Shown here piece by piece: positions 46,446-56,537 of a DNA stretch of 64,000 bases; the first letter of the stretch is position 1; every line of letters begins with the position of its first letter. Below the pieces are notes generated by a model. That model saw nothing but the letters and a program-made list of their open reading frames with translations, was not told where the DNA came from and did not search any database. The translations under genes were made by a program, and so were the position numbers. Where the stretch lies: positions 2,728,001-2,792,000 of the forward strand of contig NZ_CP043808.1 in assembly GCF_008386315.1 (NCBI RefSeq), written 5' to 3'. The stretch is from Serinicoccus marinus DSM 15273 (lineage in GTDB: Bacteria > Actinomycetota > Actinomycetes > Actinomycetales > Dermatophilaceae).

Positions 46446-47003
46446 CTACCGATCGCTGGGGTCCTCGCCCGAGTCGGACAGCGAGTCGGGCACGGTGTCC
46501 CGCGGGGCGTCGGGCAGCGACTCCAGCTCGGCCCGGAAGGCCTCGAGGTTGGCGGTCGACTCGCCGCGGTCGAGGCGCCAGGCCCACTCGCGCCGGATCG
46601 AGGTCCAGAAGCCGAGCCGCAGCAGCTCGTTGAAGGGCTCGTCGCAGGCGGCGAGCACCGCGCCGAGCAGGTCGTCGAGCACGTCCTCCTCGAGGCCGGC
46701 CAGCGGCACGCGCCCGGTGAGGTAGACGTCGCCGCTGCGGTCCACGGCATACCCCACGCCGGGCAGCCGCAGCGCGCGTCGCAGCAGGTAGCGGTAGACC
46801 GCCTCGTGGTTCTCGTCCGGGTTGCGGACGACGAAGGCGCGCAGCTCCAGCGAGCGCTGGCCGACGACGAGCGAGACCACGGTGCGCAGCTTGCGCTCCC
46901 CGGGCAGCGTGACGACCGTCTCCCCGGCGCGGGTGCCCGCCTCCCAGTCCACGTCGAGCGCGTCGAGGTGGGCGCGCAGCGTCGCGAGCGCGGTCTCATC
47001 CAT
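46446..47003 (-). CDS. YbjN-domain protein
   Basis: This encodes 185 residues. The YbjN/type III secretion chaperone-like fold covers about residues 10-150 ([51 protein letters not shown]). The acidic tail is variable. Homologues sit between mshA and gpm1 in mycobacteria, where the function is also unknown. The start overlaps the mshA stop by several bases, so it is co-translated with mshA. Confidence 0.85.
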   Translation of the reverse strand: MDETALATLRAHLDALDVDWEAGTRAGETVVTLPGERKLRTVVSLVVGQRSLELRAFVVRNPDENHEAVYRYLLRRALRLPGVGYAVDRSGDVYLTGRVPLAGLEEDVLDDLLGAVLAACDEPFNELLRLGFWTSIRREWAWRLDRGESTANLEAFRAELESLPDAPRDTVPDSLSDSGEDPSDR

Positions 47004-48288
47004 GGTGTCCTCCTCGGCGGGCGGTCACGGCGGCGGCGTAGGCGTCGAGCAGGGCGTCGACGGTGCGCTCCCAGGAGTATGCCTGCGCGTGCTCCTGCGC
47101 GCGCCGCACCCAGTCCTCGTCCGCCCCGTCCGAGGCGTGGGCCGCGAGCACCTGCTCGAGCGCGTCCGCCCAGTCGCCGGGGTCGTGCCCGTCGACGAGC
47201 ACCCCGACGTCGCCGACCGCGAGCGGGAGCCCGCCGACCCGCGCCACCACGACGGGCGTGCCGCAGGCCAGCGCCTCGACGGCGACGAGACCGAAGGACT
47301 CGTGGTGCGAGGGCACCGCCACGACGTCCGCCGCCCGCATCCACGTCGCGAGCTCCTCCCGGGAGACGGGCGGGCCGAGGTGCAGCAGGTCGTCGACACC
47401 CTCCTCGCGCGCGACCTGGCGCAGCCCGTCGGGCCGGGCCAGACCGGAGCCGGAGAGGCCGCCGAGGACCGTCACGACCAGCCGGTCCCGCCGCGCCGCG
47501 TCACGCCGCACCAGCTCACCCGCGGCGCGCACGAGCACGTCCGGGCCCTTGAGTGGCTGGATCCGCCCGACGAAGAGCAGCACCTCCGCCTCCGCCGGCA
47601 GCCCGACGGCCTGCCGGGCCGTCTGCCGGTCGCCGGGATGGAAGGTGTCCAGGTCCACCCCGGGTGGCACGACGTGAACCGCGGCCGGGGCCGCGGCATA
47701 CAGCTCGACGAGGTCGCGCGCCTCGTCGGGGGTGTTGGCGACCAGCGCGTCGGCGCGGTCGACGAGCTCGACCTCCCCGTCGATCCGCGCCTGCGGCTCG
47801 GGCAGGTCGCCGGCGGCCAGCGCGCGGTTCTTGACCCGGGCCAGGGTGTGCATGGTCTGCACGAGCGGCACGTCGAAGCGGCGCGAGGTGAGCCCGCCGG
47901 CCTGACCGCTGAGCCAGTAGTGCGCGTGGATGACGTCGTAGTGGCCCTCCGCGAGCCCGGCGACGTGCCGCGACAGGTCGTCGGCGAACTCGCAGACGTG
48001 CCCCGGCAACACCTCTTTGGGCACTCCCTCCAGCGGTCCGGCGGGGACGTGGTGGACGCTGACCGGCAGCCCCGGCTCCAGCTCGACGCTGCGCGCCTGG
48101 TCGGCGTCGGTGGCCCGGGTGAAGATGTCGACCTCCACCCCGCGCCGGGCGAGCTCGGCGGCCGTCTCCACGACGTAGACGTTGAGGCCGCCGGCGTCAC
48201 CGGTCCCGGGGCGCAGCAGCGGCGAGGTGTGCAGCGAGACCATCGCGACCCGCCGCACCGGGGGGTGCCGGTCCGGATCCTCGCTCAC
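46996..48288 (-). CDS. mshA: D-inositol-3-phosphate glycosyltransferase (first step of mycothiol synthesis)
   Basis: This encodes 430 residues, GT4 family. [14 protein letters not shown] is the acceptor and donor loop, [11 protein letters not shown] follows, then [27 protein letters not shown] and the nucleotide-sugar EX7E block [17 protein letters not shown]. It joins UDP-GlcNAc to 1L-myo-inositol 1-phosphate. The GTG start follows CAGACT by seven bases on the minus strand. YbjN and gpm follow on the same strand. Confidence 0.94.
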   Translation of the reverse strand: MSEDPDRHPPVRRVAMVSLHTSPLLRPGTGDAGGLNVYVVETAAELARRGVEVDIFTRATDADQARSVELEPGLPVSVHHVPAGPLEGVPKEVLPGHVCEFADDLSRHVAGLAEGHYDVIHAHYWLSGQAGGLTSRRFDVPLVQTMHTLARVKNRALAAGDLPEPQARIDGEVELVDRADALVANTPDEARDLVELYAAAPAAVHVVPPGVDLDTFHPGDRQTARQAVGLPAEAEVLLFVGRIQPLKGPDVLVRAAGELVRRDAARRDRLVVTVLGGLSGSGLARPDGLRQVAREEGVDDLLHLGPPVSREELATWMRAADVVAVPSHHESFGLVAVEALACGTPVVVARVGGLPLAVGDVGVLVDGHDPGDWADALEQVLAAHASDGADEDWVRRAQEHAQAYSWERTVDALLDAYAAAVTARRGGHHG

Positions 48289-48328
48289 GGGCGCCAGTCT
48301 GGCACGCCGGGCTGCCTAGGCTGGGCCC

Positions 48329-49158
48329 ATGCCGCCGCCCGCCCGCCGCCCCGTCGGCACCGTGACGCGCGGCACGACCAACCCCAACCGGCTGCGGCGG
48401 GTGGACCGCTGGATCGGGTATGTCCTGGGCGGGCTGCTGCGCTCCGCCGCCGGGCCCCCGGTGGTCGTCGACCTCGGCTACGGCGCCTCCCCGGTCACGG
48501 TGCTCGAGCTGGCGGACCGGTTGCGCGGGGTCCGGGAGGACGTGCGCGTCGTGGGGGTGGAGATCGACCCGGAGCGGGTGGAGCGCGGCCGACCGCTGGC
48601 CGACCCGCCGTGGGTGGACTTCGCGCGCGGCGGCTTCGAGGTGCCGCTGCCGGCGGGGCTGGGCGCCGACGCACGGCCGCTGGTGTGCGGGCCTTCAACG
48701 TGCTGCGGCAGTACGACGAGGTCGAGGTCGGGCCGGCCTGGCAGCGGGTGGTCGACCGGCTGGCTCCCGGCGGGTCGCTGGTCGAGGGCACCTGCGACGA
48801 GCTGGGCCGGCTCGCGGCGTGGGTGGACGTGCGCCGAGGGGCGGACGGGGTGGCGACGCCGCGGACGCTCACGATCTCGCTGCGGCTGGCCGGCCTGGAG
48901 ACGCCCTCGGTGGTCGCCGAGCGGCTGCCCAAGGCGCTCATCCACCGCAACGTGCCGGGCGAGCGGGTGCATACCGTGCTCGGCGCGCTGGACCGGGCCT
49001 GGGAGCGCGCGGCGCCGCTGGCGAGCTTCGGCGCCCGGCAGCGCTTCGTCGCGACCGCGCGCTCGCTGCGCGAGGACGGCTGGCCGGTCGTGGACGGCCC
49101 GGCGCGGTGGCGCCTCGGCGAGCTCGGCCTCGACTGGGCCGCCGTCGCGCCCTCCTGA
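48329..49158 (+). CDS. SAM-dependent class I methyltransferase-like protein, frame broken by one base
   Basis: Joined length is about 277 residues. Motif I VVVDLGYGASPVTVLEL and the following acidic strand VRVVGVEIDPERV are the SAM-binding parts. The frame changes at 48681-48690, where one G seems missing from TGGTGTGCGG; restoring it gives VVRAFNVLRQYDEVEV and a normal C-terminal half (LGRLAAWVDVRRGADGV to LGLDWAAVAPS). It is an actinobacterial family without known substrate. The ATG lies exactly six bases after TAGGCT (48317-48322). Divergent from mshA. Confidence 0.75.
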
Positions 49159-49226
49159 TCAGCCCCTCGCGCCCCGACCGGACCTACCGTGTGTCCGCCT
49201 CTGCGGCGTCCGGGAGGTCTGTCCGG

Positions 49227-49556
49227 TCACCAGGGGCCGTAGGGCCCCATGTGGGTGTTGGAGCCGCCGCGGCCCTGGACCGACTTGACCGCGGGGCGGA
49301 CGTCGGCGAGGTAGACCGCCGCGGCGACGACGGCGATGACGTTGAAGATCGACAGTGCCGACCCGATCGAGATGAAGCCGAGCAGGGTGGCGCCGCCCGT
49401 GATGAGCGACCAGAAGGTCTTGGTGCGCTTGCCCGCGGCGACGAAGGCGTCCTGGCGGGTGCGCAGGCAGTCGACCAGCGCCCACACCATCATGGCGAAG
49501 AGGCCGAGGCTCAGGACCAGCTCGACCATGTTCTGCGCCTCGTAGATCACACCCAT
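49227..49556 (-). CDS. DUF2516 membrane protein
   Basis: This encodes 109 residues with three hydrophobic helices (about 8-28, 47-67 and 71-88) and a C-terminal GGSNTHMGPYGPW tail, the layout of DUF2516 proteins. The ATG at 49556 follows TACGCT by seven bases on the minus strand, a leaderless start. No function is known for the family. Confidence 0.8.
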   Translation of the reverse strand: MGVIYEAQNMVELVLSLGLFAMMVWALVDCLRTRQDAFVAAGKRTKTFWSLITGGATLLGFISIGSALSIFNVIAVVAAAVYLADVRPAVKSVQGRGGSNTHMGPYGPW

Positions 49557-49610
49557 GCCGATCAGCGTAGCCCTCGTCCCTGGGCGCGGCACCCAGGACG
49601 GGCGGGGCGC

Positions 49611-50036
49611 TCAGGTGTCGACGATCAGCGTGACCGGGCCGTCGTTCACCAGCTCGACCTCCATCATCGCGCCGAAGCGCCCGGTCGCGACCTCGATCCC
49701 CCGGCCCCGCAGCTCGGCGACCACCGCGTCGACCAGCGGCTCGGCCACCGGCCCCGGTGCCGCCTCCCCCCACGAGGGCCGCCGCCCCTTGCGGGTGTTG
49801 CCGTAGAGCGTGAACTGGCTGACCACGAGGACCGCCCCGCCGCTGTCCGCGACCGACTGCTCGTCGCGCAGGATGCGTAGCTCGGCGATCTTGCGGGCAG
49901 TCGTCTCGACGTCCGACGGACCGTCGTCGTGGGTGGCCGCCACCAGCGCGAGGATCCCGGGGCGGTCGATGGCGCCCACGACCACGCCGTCGACCCGGAC
50001 CGCCGCCCGGCTGACCCGCTGCAGGACGGACCGCAC
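49611..50036 (-). CDS. dtd: D-aminoacyl-tRNA deacylase
   Basis: This encodes 141 residues, the normal size. Both catalytic motifs are present: [16 protein letters not shown] and the cross-subunit [11 protein letters not shown]. It hydrolyses D-amino acids and glycine from mischarged tRNA. The GTG start overlaps the asparaginase stop region by one or two bases, so it depends on that gene for translation. Confidence 0.93.
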   Translation of the reverse strand: MRSVLQRVSRAAVRVDGVVVGAIDRPGILALVAATHDDGPSDVETTARKIAELRILRDEQSVADSGGAVLVVSQFTLYGNTRKGRRPSWGEAAPGPVAEPLVDAVVAELRGRGIEVATGRFGAMMEVELVNDGPVTLIVDT

Positions 50037-50037
50037 C

Positions 50038-51051
50038 TCAGCCCTGCCCCCGCAGCACCGCGCGCACCTCGCCGACCGGCTCCCCGTGGCCGCGGACGAC
50101 CGCCCGGGCGTCGAGCGCGTCCATGGTCGGTCCGGCCTGCGGGCCGAGCCCGTCGACCCCCGCCCGGCGCAGGACCGCGGTCGTGACGACGACCCGCGCA
50201 CGCTCGCCCCCGTCGGTGATCTTCACCGACAGCCCGCGCCCGTCCGCCAGGCCGACGGCATACACCGACTCGGCGCCGTCCTTGGCGATGAGGCCCGGGA
50301 CGGCGGAGATGAGCTCGGTGACGTCGCGGCCAGTGCCCCCGAGGAACTCCGGGTGGCTGCGGATCGCCTCGGCGACCCGGCCGGCCTCGGTGCCCGGCTC
50401 GGCGGCGGCGATCCGGCCGAAGGCGCGCGCCAGCCCGGCCGAGGAGACCCCCAGCGCCGGCGCGCCGCACCCGTCCACGGTGGCCACCTCGACCCGCTCA
50501 CCGGTGAACTCCTCGATCACCTCGACCACGAGCCGCTGCAACGGGTGCCCCGGGTCGAGGTAGGTCGCGGTGTCCCACCCGGCGGCGACGCAGGCCGCGA
50601 GCATGCCCGCGTGCTTGCCCGAGCAGTTCTGCCCGAGCGAGGTCGGGGGTGCACCGTCCCGGATCCAGGCACGCCGCTCGTCCTCGTCCAGCGGGAGGTC
50701 GGGGGTGTTGCGCAGCGCCGACTCGTCCAGCCCCACGGCGGCGAGGATGCGGCGCGCGCCGTCCAGGTGGCGCTGCTGCCCGGAGTGGCTGGCGCTGGCC
50801 AGGGCGAGCAGCTCGCCCTGCAGGTCCGCGCCGGCGCGCAGCATCGCGATCGCCTGCATCGGCTTGAGCGAGGAGCGCGGCAGGACCGGGGCGTCGACGG
50901 GGCCCACCGCCACTTCGACGGTCCCGTCGGCGTCGGTCAGCGCGACGACACCGTGGTGCACCGACTCCACGAACCCGCCGCGGACCACCTCCGCGACGAC
51001 GGGGGCGTCGGCCAGCGGCGAGTCGGAGGTCTGCTGCGTCGATGAGGGCAT
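50038..51051 (-). CDS. Asparaginase (Asparaginase_II/ReAII-like family)
   Basis: This encodes 337 residues. Family blocks are [39 protein letters not shown] (the Ser-Lys pair and zinc-site Cys region) and [12 protein letters not shown]. It is the thermolabile rhizobial-type fold, unrelated to E. coli AnsB, and it deamidates L-asparagine. No signal peptide. The start follows CAGGAT by seven bases. The GlnR regulator lies a few genes away, but no control is shown by the sequence. Confidence 0.85.
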   Translation of the reverse strand: MPSSTQQTSDSPLADAPVVAEVVRGGFVESVHHGVVALTDADGTVEVAVGPVDAPVLPRSSLKPMQAIAMLRAGADLQGELLALASASHSGQQRHLDGARRILAAVGLDESALRNTPDLPLDEDERRAWIRDGAPPTSLGQNCSGKHAGMLAACVAAGWDTATYLDPGHPLQRLVVEVIEEFTGERVEVATVDGCGAPALGVSSAGLARAFGRIAAAEPGTEAGRVAEAIRSHPEFLGGTGRDVTELISAVPGLIAKDGAESVYAVGLADGRGLSVKITDGGERARVVVTTAVLRRAGVDGLGPQAGPTMDALDARAVVRGHGEPVGEVRAVLRGQG

Positions 51052-51069
51052 GGCCTCGATCCTGCCAGG

Positions 51070-52110
51070 TCAGGACTGGCGCGCCCGCGGCCCGTCAGCC
51101 GGGACGATCGCCGTCTGGGCGGCGGCGGTGCCGTCGGCGAGCAGCGTCAGACCCGGGTCGAGGGTCCGCTTGACCAGCGCGAGCGCGACCGGGCCGTCCT
51201 CGGCGTGCCGGGCGACGCTGGTGAGCTGCCCGACGGGTCGCCCGCCGTCGAGCGGCGTGAGCTCCGCGCCCGCCTCGGGGATGACGTGGCCCGAGCCGTC
51301 CAGGTGCAGGAAGACGACCCGGCGCGGCGGTCGGCCGAGGTTCTTCACCCGGGCGACCGTCTCCTGGCCCCGGTAGCAGCCCTTGTGCAGGTGCACCGCG
51401 GTCCGCAGCCAGTCCAGCTCGTGCGGGATCGTGCGGTGGTCGGTGTCGACGCCCGCGCGCGGGCGCCAGGCCGCGACGCGCAGGGCCTCGGCGGCCCAGG
51501 TGCCGGCCAGCGGCCGGTCGCCGACGGCCGCGGCGAGGTCCTCCCGGGGCACGATCAGCTCGCGCCAGGCCCGTCCGGTGCCGGGGTGCTCGGCGCCCTC
51601 CGGCCCGTAGCTGAAGGTGTCGCCCACCGGCCCCGGCCACGGGTCGACCCACGCGACCGGCTCCCCGTCGACCGACTCGCGCGAGACCGGCTCGCCGAGC
51701 ACGGCATACGCGGCGCTGACGTCCTCGACCTCGACGCGCAGCATGAAGCGCATCGAGTCCAGCCACCCGGCCACCGCGGGCGCGGCCCCGGGCTCGGTCG
51801 TGATCCAGGTGCGCTCGCCGTCGTCCACGAGGTGCAACGCGTGCTCGACGTGCCCCTTCGGCGACAGGATGAGCGTCTCGGTCGAGCGGCGCGGCGGCAG
51901 GTCGGTCAGCTGCTGGCTCGTGAGCGAGTGCAACCAGCTGAGCCGGTCCGGGCCGGAGACCGTGACCACCCCGCGGTGCGACAGGTCGACGACGGCCAAC
52001 CCCTCGGCGAGCAGCCGCTGCTCCCGGTGCGGGTCGCCGTAGTGCGCCGCGACCCCGGCGTCCGGCCCCTCGGCCTCGACCGCTCCGGGCCGGTCCAGCA
52101 GCACATGCAT
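51070..52110 (-). CDS. ygfZ: YgfZ/GcvT-like folate-binding iron-sulfur maintenance protein
   Basis: This encodes about 346 residues. The fold is aminomethyltransferase-like (VDLSHRGVVTVSGPDRLSWLH), and the diagnostic YgfZ motif K-G-C-Y-x-G-Q-E is in HLHKGCYRGQETVAR. YgfZ helps folate-dependent repair of certain iron-sulfur enzymes. True GcvT was excluded by that motif and by lack of a glycine-cleavage operon. The ATG at 52110 is preceded by AGGAAGGA about 10 nt away. Confidence 0.88.
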   Translation of the reverse strand: MHVLLDRPGAVEAEGPDAGVAAHYGDPHREQRLLAEGLAVVDLSHRGVVTVSGPDRLSWLHSLTSQQLTDLPPRRSTETLILSPKGHVEHALHLVDDGERTWITTEPGAAPAVAGWLDSMRFMLRVEVEDVSAAYAVLGEPVSRESVDGEPVAWVDPWPGPVGDTFSYGPEGAEHPGTGRAWRELIVPREDLAAAVGDRPLAGTWAAEALRVAAWRPRAGVDTDHRTIPHELDWLRTAVHLHKGCYRGQETVARVKNLGRPPRRVVFLHLDGSGHVIPEAGAELTPLDGGRPVGQLTSVARHAEDGPVALALVKRTLDPGLTLLADGTAAAQTAIVPADGPRARQS

Positions 52111-52196
52111 GGGTGCGTCCTTCCTCGTCCTGACCTGCACCTCCACGGTACGCGCGTCCAGGGATCCCCGAGGAACCGGCCGTAGACTCCGGTCGC

Positions 52197-53390
52197 ATGA
52201 GGGATGACGACATCTCCGGGCCGGCGCGCCCCGGCACCCCCCGCGAGCCCCGCCGCCGACGCCCGCTGCGCGCCCTCGCCGCCGGCATCGGCGTCCTGGC
52301 GCTGCTCGGCGTCCTCGCGCTCGGCGGGTATGCCTTCTATCTCCAGCGGACGGTCGAGGGCAACATCGAGCGGGAGGACCTCAACGCGCAGGACGACGCC
52401 ACGGTGACGATCTCCCCGGACCGCTTCGGGACCACGCAGCCAGACGAGGACCCCGACGCCGAGGGCTCGGTCGACCTCGACGGCCCGGTGGAGACCGACG
52501 AGGAGGGCACCGCCCCGATCGTCGGCGAGGACGGCGAGGCCGTCGACGTCGGCGAGAGCGAGTTCCAGGCGCAGACCCCGGCACGTCCCGCCGAGGCCGG
52601 TGAGGCGCAGAACTTCCTCATCATCGGCTCGGACAGCCGGGACCTGTCGGTGGAGCGGGGCCGCTCCGACGTCATCGTGCTCATGCACATCAACGACGAG
52701 CGGGACCGGGTCGACCTCGTCCACTTCCCCCGCGACCTGTTCGTCCCCATCGCCGGCACCGGCGGCTCCTCCAAGATCAACGCCGCCTACGCCTACGGCG
52801 GCGCCCCGCTGCTGGTACAGACGCTCCAGCCGCTGGTGGACGTGCCCATCGACCACGTCGTCGTGGTCAACTTCCAGAGCTTCCAGGCGATGACCGACTC
52901 CATCGGCGGGGTCGACGTCAACGTGGCCGAGGCATCCCCGGGTTTCCCCGCGGGCGTCATGCACATGGACGGCGCGACCGGGCTGGAGTTCGTGCGCGAG
53001 CGGTATGCCCTCTCCCAGGGCGACATCTCCCGGGGCCAGCGCCAGCAGGCCTTCATCCAGGGGATCATGACCAAGGCGCTGTCCCGGGAGACGCTGACCA
53101 ACCCGGCACGGCTGGCGCGCTTCGTCGACGCCGCGACGACCAACCTGACCGTCGACGCCGACCTGCAGGTGGGTGAGATGCGCGACCTGGGCTTCCAGAT
53201 GCGCGGCGTGCGCGGCGGCGACATCCACTTCGAGACCGCCCCGTGGAGCGGCATCGAGAACCACCCGGTCGCCGGGTCCATCGTGGTCATGGCGCAGGAC
53301 CAGATGGCCACCCTCTCCGAGCACCTGAAGAACGACACCATGGAGGACTACACCGATCCGGTGTCCCCCCGGTCCGGCTTCGGCGGCTGA
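52197..53390 (+). CDS. LytR-CpsA-Psr family cell-wall glycopolymer ligase
   Basis: This encodes 397 residues. An N-terminal membrane anchor (about 25-50) is followed by a long acidic linker and the LCP domain: FLIIGSDSRDL, RSDVIVLMHI, LVHFPRDLFVPI, KINAAYAYGG and the Arg-rich LEFVRERYALSQGDISR. LCP enzymes transfer teichoic-acid-like or arabinogalactan precursors onto peptidoglycan outside the membrane. The ATG is eight bases after TAGACT. Single gene, divergent from ygfZ. Confidence 0.9.
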   Translation: MRDDDISGPARPGTPREPRRRRPLRALAAGIGVLALLGVLALGGYAFYLQRTVEGNIEREDLNAQDDATVTISPDRFGTTQPDEDPDAEGSVDLDGPVETDEEGTAPIVGEDGEAVDVGESEFQAQTPARPAEAGEAQNFLIIGSDSRDLSVERGRSDVIVLMHINDERDRVDLVHFPRDLFVPIAGTGGSSKINAAYAYGGAPLLVQTLQPLVDVPIDHVVVVNFQSFQAMTDSIGGVDVNVAEASPGFPAGVMHMDGATGLEFVRERYALSQGDISRGQRQQAFIQGIMTKALSRETLTNPARLARFVDAATTNLTVDADLQVGEMRDLGFQMRGVRGGDIHFETAPWSGIENHPVAGSIVVMAQDQMATLSEHLKNDTMEDYTDPVSPRSGFGG

Positions 53391-53435
53391 CCCGCGGCGG
53401 GGCGGCCTCCCGCCACCCGCCCCTACGATGGTCGG

Positions 53436-53930
53436 ATGCCCATCGAACTCGACCCGACCATGCACCACGACAACGCGCCGCTGGCCTGGCTGCTCGGCTC
53501 CTGGGCCGGTGCGGGCGTCGTCGGCTACCCGACGATGGAGTCCCGCAACTTCGGCCAGGAGGTCGAGGTGACCCACGACGGGCGGCCCTTCCTGCACTGG
53601 TCCTCGCGCACCTGGCTGCTGGACGAGCAGGGCGGCAAGGACGAGCTCTTCGCCGTCGAGTCCGGCTTCTGGCGCCCGCAGCCCGACGGCGAGGTCGAGC
53701 TGCTGCTGTCCCACCCCACCGGCGTCGTGGAGATGTACTACGGCAAGACCGACCAGGCCAAGGTCGAGGTGGCGACGGACAGCATCGTCCGCAGCCCACG
53801 CTCCCGCGACTACTCCGCCGCCCAGCGGCTCTACGGGTATGTCGGGGGCAACCTCATGTGGGTGATGGACATGGCGGCGGACGGCCACGAGATGCAGTCC
53901 TTCATGTCCGCCGAGCTCAAGCGCGTCTGA
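53436..53930 (+). CDS. Nitrobindin-like FABP-fold protein, probable heme-ligand loss
   Basis: This encodes 164 residues. The [13 protein letters not shown] block is the N-terminal loop of nitrobindins and the beta-barrel repeats follow. In heme-binding members a His near the C-terminus (pattern H-x-S/A-A-x-L) ligates heme; here the block is [12 protein letters not shown], with Phe in place of His, so heme binding may be lost. I judged this from the family pattern and not by alignment. The ATG follows TACGAT by six bases (53424-53429). Role unknown. Confidence 0.8.
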   Translation: MPIELDPTMHHDNAPLAWLLGSWAGAGVVGYPTMESRNFGQEVEVTHDGRPFLHWSSRTWLLDEQGGKDELFAVESGFWRPQPDGEVELLLSHPTGVVEMYYGKTDQAKVEVATDSIVRSPRSRDYSAAQRLYGYVGGNLMWVMDMAADGHEMQSFMSAELKRV

Positions 53931-53946
53931 GCCCGGCGCCGCGGCC

Positions 53947-54750
53947 TCAGCCGGGGAAGGCGGACGGGACGAAGGCCAGCCCGACGAGGTAGGGCACGAC
54001 CCCGACGACGAGCACCGACACCACCCCGGCGACGAGGCGGGGCCGGGGGTGGGCCAGTGGCGGCAGCCCGACGAGCACGCTGCGCATGGCGTGGCTGAGC
54101 GCGCCCGCGGCCACCCCGAGGACCAGCCAGGTCGTCGGGCTGGCGTGCAGCGTGAGCGCGACCGCCAGGGCCGCAGCCCCGCCGGACAGCATCGCGAGTG
54201 CCATGGCCCAGCCGCGCAGCGGTGCCCAGAGACCCAGCAGGTCGCTGAGCGAGGACGCCCCCGCCGCGCCGAGCGCCGCGAGCAGCAGCGCGATGCCCTC
54301 CGCCGTGTGGCTCGCCGGCACCATGAGGATCCCGCAGCCCACCAGCGCCAGCCCCAGCACCACCGAGCTGATCGACTGCACCACCCGCGGCCTGCCGTCC
54401 CGGCGGAAGAGCTGGTGCACGAAGGCCGCGATCATCGCCAGCGCGAGCGCGGCCGGTGCCCACACCAGCCACGGCTCCTCCTCGCGGACGCCGACCGCCG
54501 TCACCAGCGCGAGTCCGCCGACGAGCAGCACCCCGACCGTGCCGCGGGGCGAGGGCAGGCCGAAGGTCCCCGACCAGCCCCAGGCGACGACGACGGTGCA
54601 CGCGGCCAGACCCACGGCCAGCAGCCAGGTAGCCGCCACCGCCGCCAGCGCCAGCAGCCCGGAGACGACGAGGACGACCAGGGCCAGCGACCCCACGAGC
54701 CCCCGGGTCGGGCGGTCCGCGGGGCGCTCGCCGGGCGTCGGGTCGGGCAT
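53947..54750 (-). CDS. Multi-spanning membrane protein, unknown
   Basis: This encodes about 267 residues and roughly eight hydrophobic helices separated by short loops, including [20 protein letters not shown] and [20 protein letters not shown]. No conserved motif was recognised. The start is either ATG 54750 or ATG 54759; both fall in the divergent gap to glnR. No transporter or enzyme assignment can be made. Confidence 0.6.
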   Translation of the reverse strand: MPDPTPGERPADRPTRGLVGSLALVVLVVSGLLALAAVAATWLLAVGLAACTVVVAWGWSGTFGLPSPRGTVGVLLVGGLALVTAVGVREEEPWLVWAPAALALAMIAAFVHQLFRRDGRPRVVQSISSVVLGLALVGCGILMVPASHTAEGIALLLAALGAAGASSLSDLLGLWAPLRGWAMALAMLSGGAAALAVALTLHASPTTWLVLGVAAGALSHAMRSVLVGLPPLAHPRPRLVAGVVSVLVVGVVPYLVGLAFVPSAFPG

Positions 54751-54814
54751 ACCCTCCATCTTGCCGCACGCACGCTGGTCCGGACCGGAGGCGCAGGCTC
54801 CCTATCCTGGGTGC

Positions 54815-55566
54815 GTGGCCGACCTGGTCCTGCTGACCCCCCGCCCCGCCGACGACGCGTCGGCGGCGCTCGTGCTGCCCGGGCTCTCGCTGCTCCCGCA
54901 CCGCGTGTCGGTGTCGGGGATGGACGTCGGCGCGCTGGTGAGCCGCGGCGACAGAGAACCGGACCTCGTGCTGGTCGACGCGACGGCCGACCTGGTGCAG
55001 GCCCGCGGGGTGCTGCGGTCGCTGTCGGCGCTGGAGCTGTCCGTGCCCGTCCTCGCGGTGGTCGGGGAGGGCGCGCTCGCGGTCTCGACGAGCAGTGGCC
55101 GCTGGACGACCTCGTCCTCACGACCGCCGGGCCGGGCGAGCTGGCGGCCCGGCTGCGGCTCGCGCTGGGGCGCGGACCGCGGGGGGCGGGTGCTGCGGAC
55201 GCGGCCGCCGTCGAGCGGTCCTCCCCCGACGGGCCCGAGGCGATCCGGGTGGCCGACGTCGTGGTCGACGAGGCGAGCTGGACGGTGCGGGCCGGCGGCC
55301 GGGCGCTGGACCTGACCTTCAAGGAGTTCGAGCTGCTGCGCTACCTCGTGCAGCGGCCCGGACGGGTCGTCACCCGTGACACCCTGCTGCAGGAGGTCTG
55401 GGGCGGCGACTACTACGGCGGCACCCGGACCGTCGACGTGCACATCCGACGGCTGCGGGCCAAGCTGGGGCCGGAGCGCGAGTCCCTCATCGGGACGATC
55501 CGCGGGGTGGGCTACCGGTTCACCGGGGCACGCGGTCCCGAGCGCCCCGGCTCCGTGCCAGACTGA
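54815..55566 (+). CDS. glnR: GlnR-type orphan OmpR-family nitrogen regulator, frame broken by one base
   Basis: Joined length is about 250 residues. The receiver-like domain ([31 protein letters not shown]) keeps one Asp but lacks the acid pair of true receivers, as in GlnR. The winged helix is complete: [22 protein letters not shown] and [17 protein letters not shown]. At 55081-55090 one base seems missing; restored, the link reads [14 protein letters not shown]. GlnR controls ammonium uptake and glutamine synthetase genes. mshD follows by 6 bp, as in M. tuberculosis (Rv0818-Rv0819). The GTG is six bases after TATCCT. Confidence 0.85.
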
Positions 55567-55571
55567 CCCCC

Positions 55572-56537
55572 ATGCCTGGACCGCGGCCCGACATCGACGA
55601 GCTCCCCGCACTGCCCGGCCAGCTGTCCGGGGACGTCCTCGCCCTGGCCGTGCGCGCGGCCCGGCACGACGGCGTCAAGCCGCTCTCGGAGCAGACGGTG
55701 CTGCAGGCGCGGCGGCTTCCCGAGCAGGTGGGCAGCCACGAGACCGGGACACATCTCGTGCTGCGCGCCGAGGACGGCGGAGCTGTGGTGGGCTACGGCC
55801 ACGTCGACCGCAGCGACCCGGACTCCCCCGCGGCCGAGATCGTCGTCGACCCGGACAGCCGACGCCGTGGGCTCGGCGGCGCCCTGCTCGACCACGTGCT
55901 GCGGCGCTGGCCGCAGGTCCGGCTGTGGAGCCACGGCGACCTGCAGGACGCCCGGACGCTCTACGGCTCGCGCGGGCTGCGGGTGGTGCGCGAGCTGTGG
56001 CAGATGTCCCGACCGCTGGCCGGCGAGTGGTCCGACCTGCCGGACCGGGTCGAGCTGCCGGACGGATTCGCGGCCCGGTCCTACCGCGTCGGCGACGACG
56101 ACGAGGCCTGGCTCGCGGTCAACGCCCGCGCCTTCGCCGACCACCCCGAGCAGGGCCGGATGACGCTCGCGGACCTGCGGGACCGCCAGGACGAGCCGTG
56201 GTTCGACCCCTCCGGCTTCCTCGTCGTCGACGACACCACCGAGGTCGACGCCGAGGGCACGCCGCGGCTGGCCGCCTTCCACTGGACCAAGGTGGAGACC
56301 GACCACCCGGACACCGGCGAGGTCTACGTCGTCGGGGTCGACCCGGACTACCAGGGCCGCGGTCTCGGCTCGGCCGTCACCCTGCTCGGGCTGCAGCACC
56401 TGCGCAACCGCGGGGTCGAGACAGCGACCCTCTACGTCGACGGCGACAACGACCCGGCGATCGCCACCTACCACCGCCTCGGCTTCGAGCGCTCCGCCAT
56501 CGACGTCATGTATGCCGCGGGAGACGCGGAGGCATGA
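55572..56537 (+). CDS. mshD: Mycothiol acetyltransferase
   Basis: This encodes 321 residues with two GNAT domains. The second, active domain has the acetyl-CoA loop VVGVDPDYQGRGLGSAVTLLGL, and the C-terminus ends AIDVMYAAG near LYVDGDNDPAIATYHRLGF. MshD acetylates the cysteinyl amine of Cys-GlcN-Ins in the last step of mycothiol synthesis. The gene overlaps the next by 4 bp. With mshA it shows that the organism makes mycothiol. Confidence 0.94.
   Translation: MPGPRPDIDELPALPGQLSGDVLALAVRAARHDGVKPLSEQTVLQARRLPEQVGSHETGTHLVLRAEDGGAVVGYGHVDRSDPDSPAAEIVVDPDSRRRGLGGALLDHVLRRWPQVRLWSHGDLQDARTLYGSRGLRVVRELWQMSRPLAGEWSDLPDRVELPDGFAARSYRVGDDDEAWLAVNARAFADHPEQGRMTLADLRDRQDEPWFDPSGFLVVDDTTEVDAEGTPRLAAFHWTKVETDHPDTGEVYVVGVDPDYQGRGLGSAVTLLGLQHLRNRGVETATLYVDGDNDPAIATYHRLGFERSAIDVMYAAGDAEA

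Noticed and set aside
51070..52110. Glycine-cleavage T-protein (GcvT)
   Set aside because: The KGCYRGQE motif identifies YgfZ and no gcvH or gcvP is nearby.
54049..54814. Plus-strand coding region opposite the membrane protein
   Set aside because: It is the antisense frame of the minus-strand gene at 53947-54750; glnR begins only at GTG 54815.
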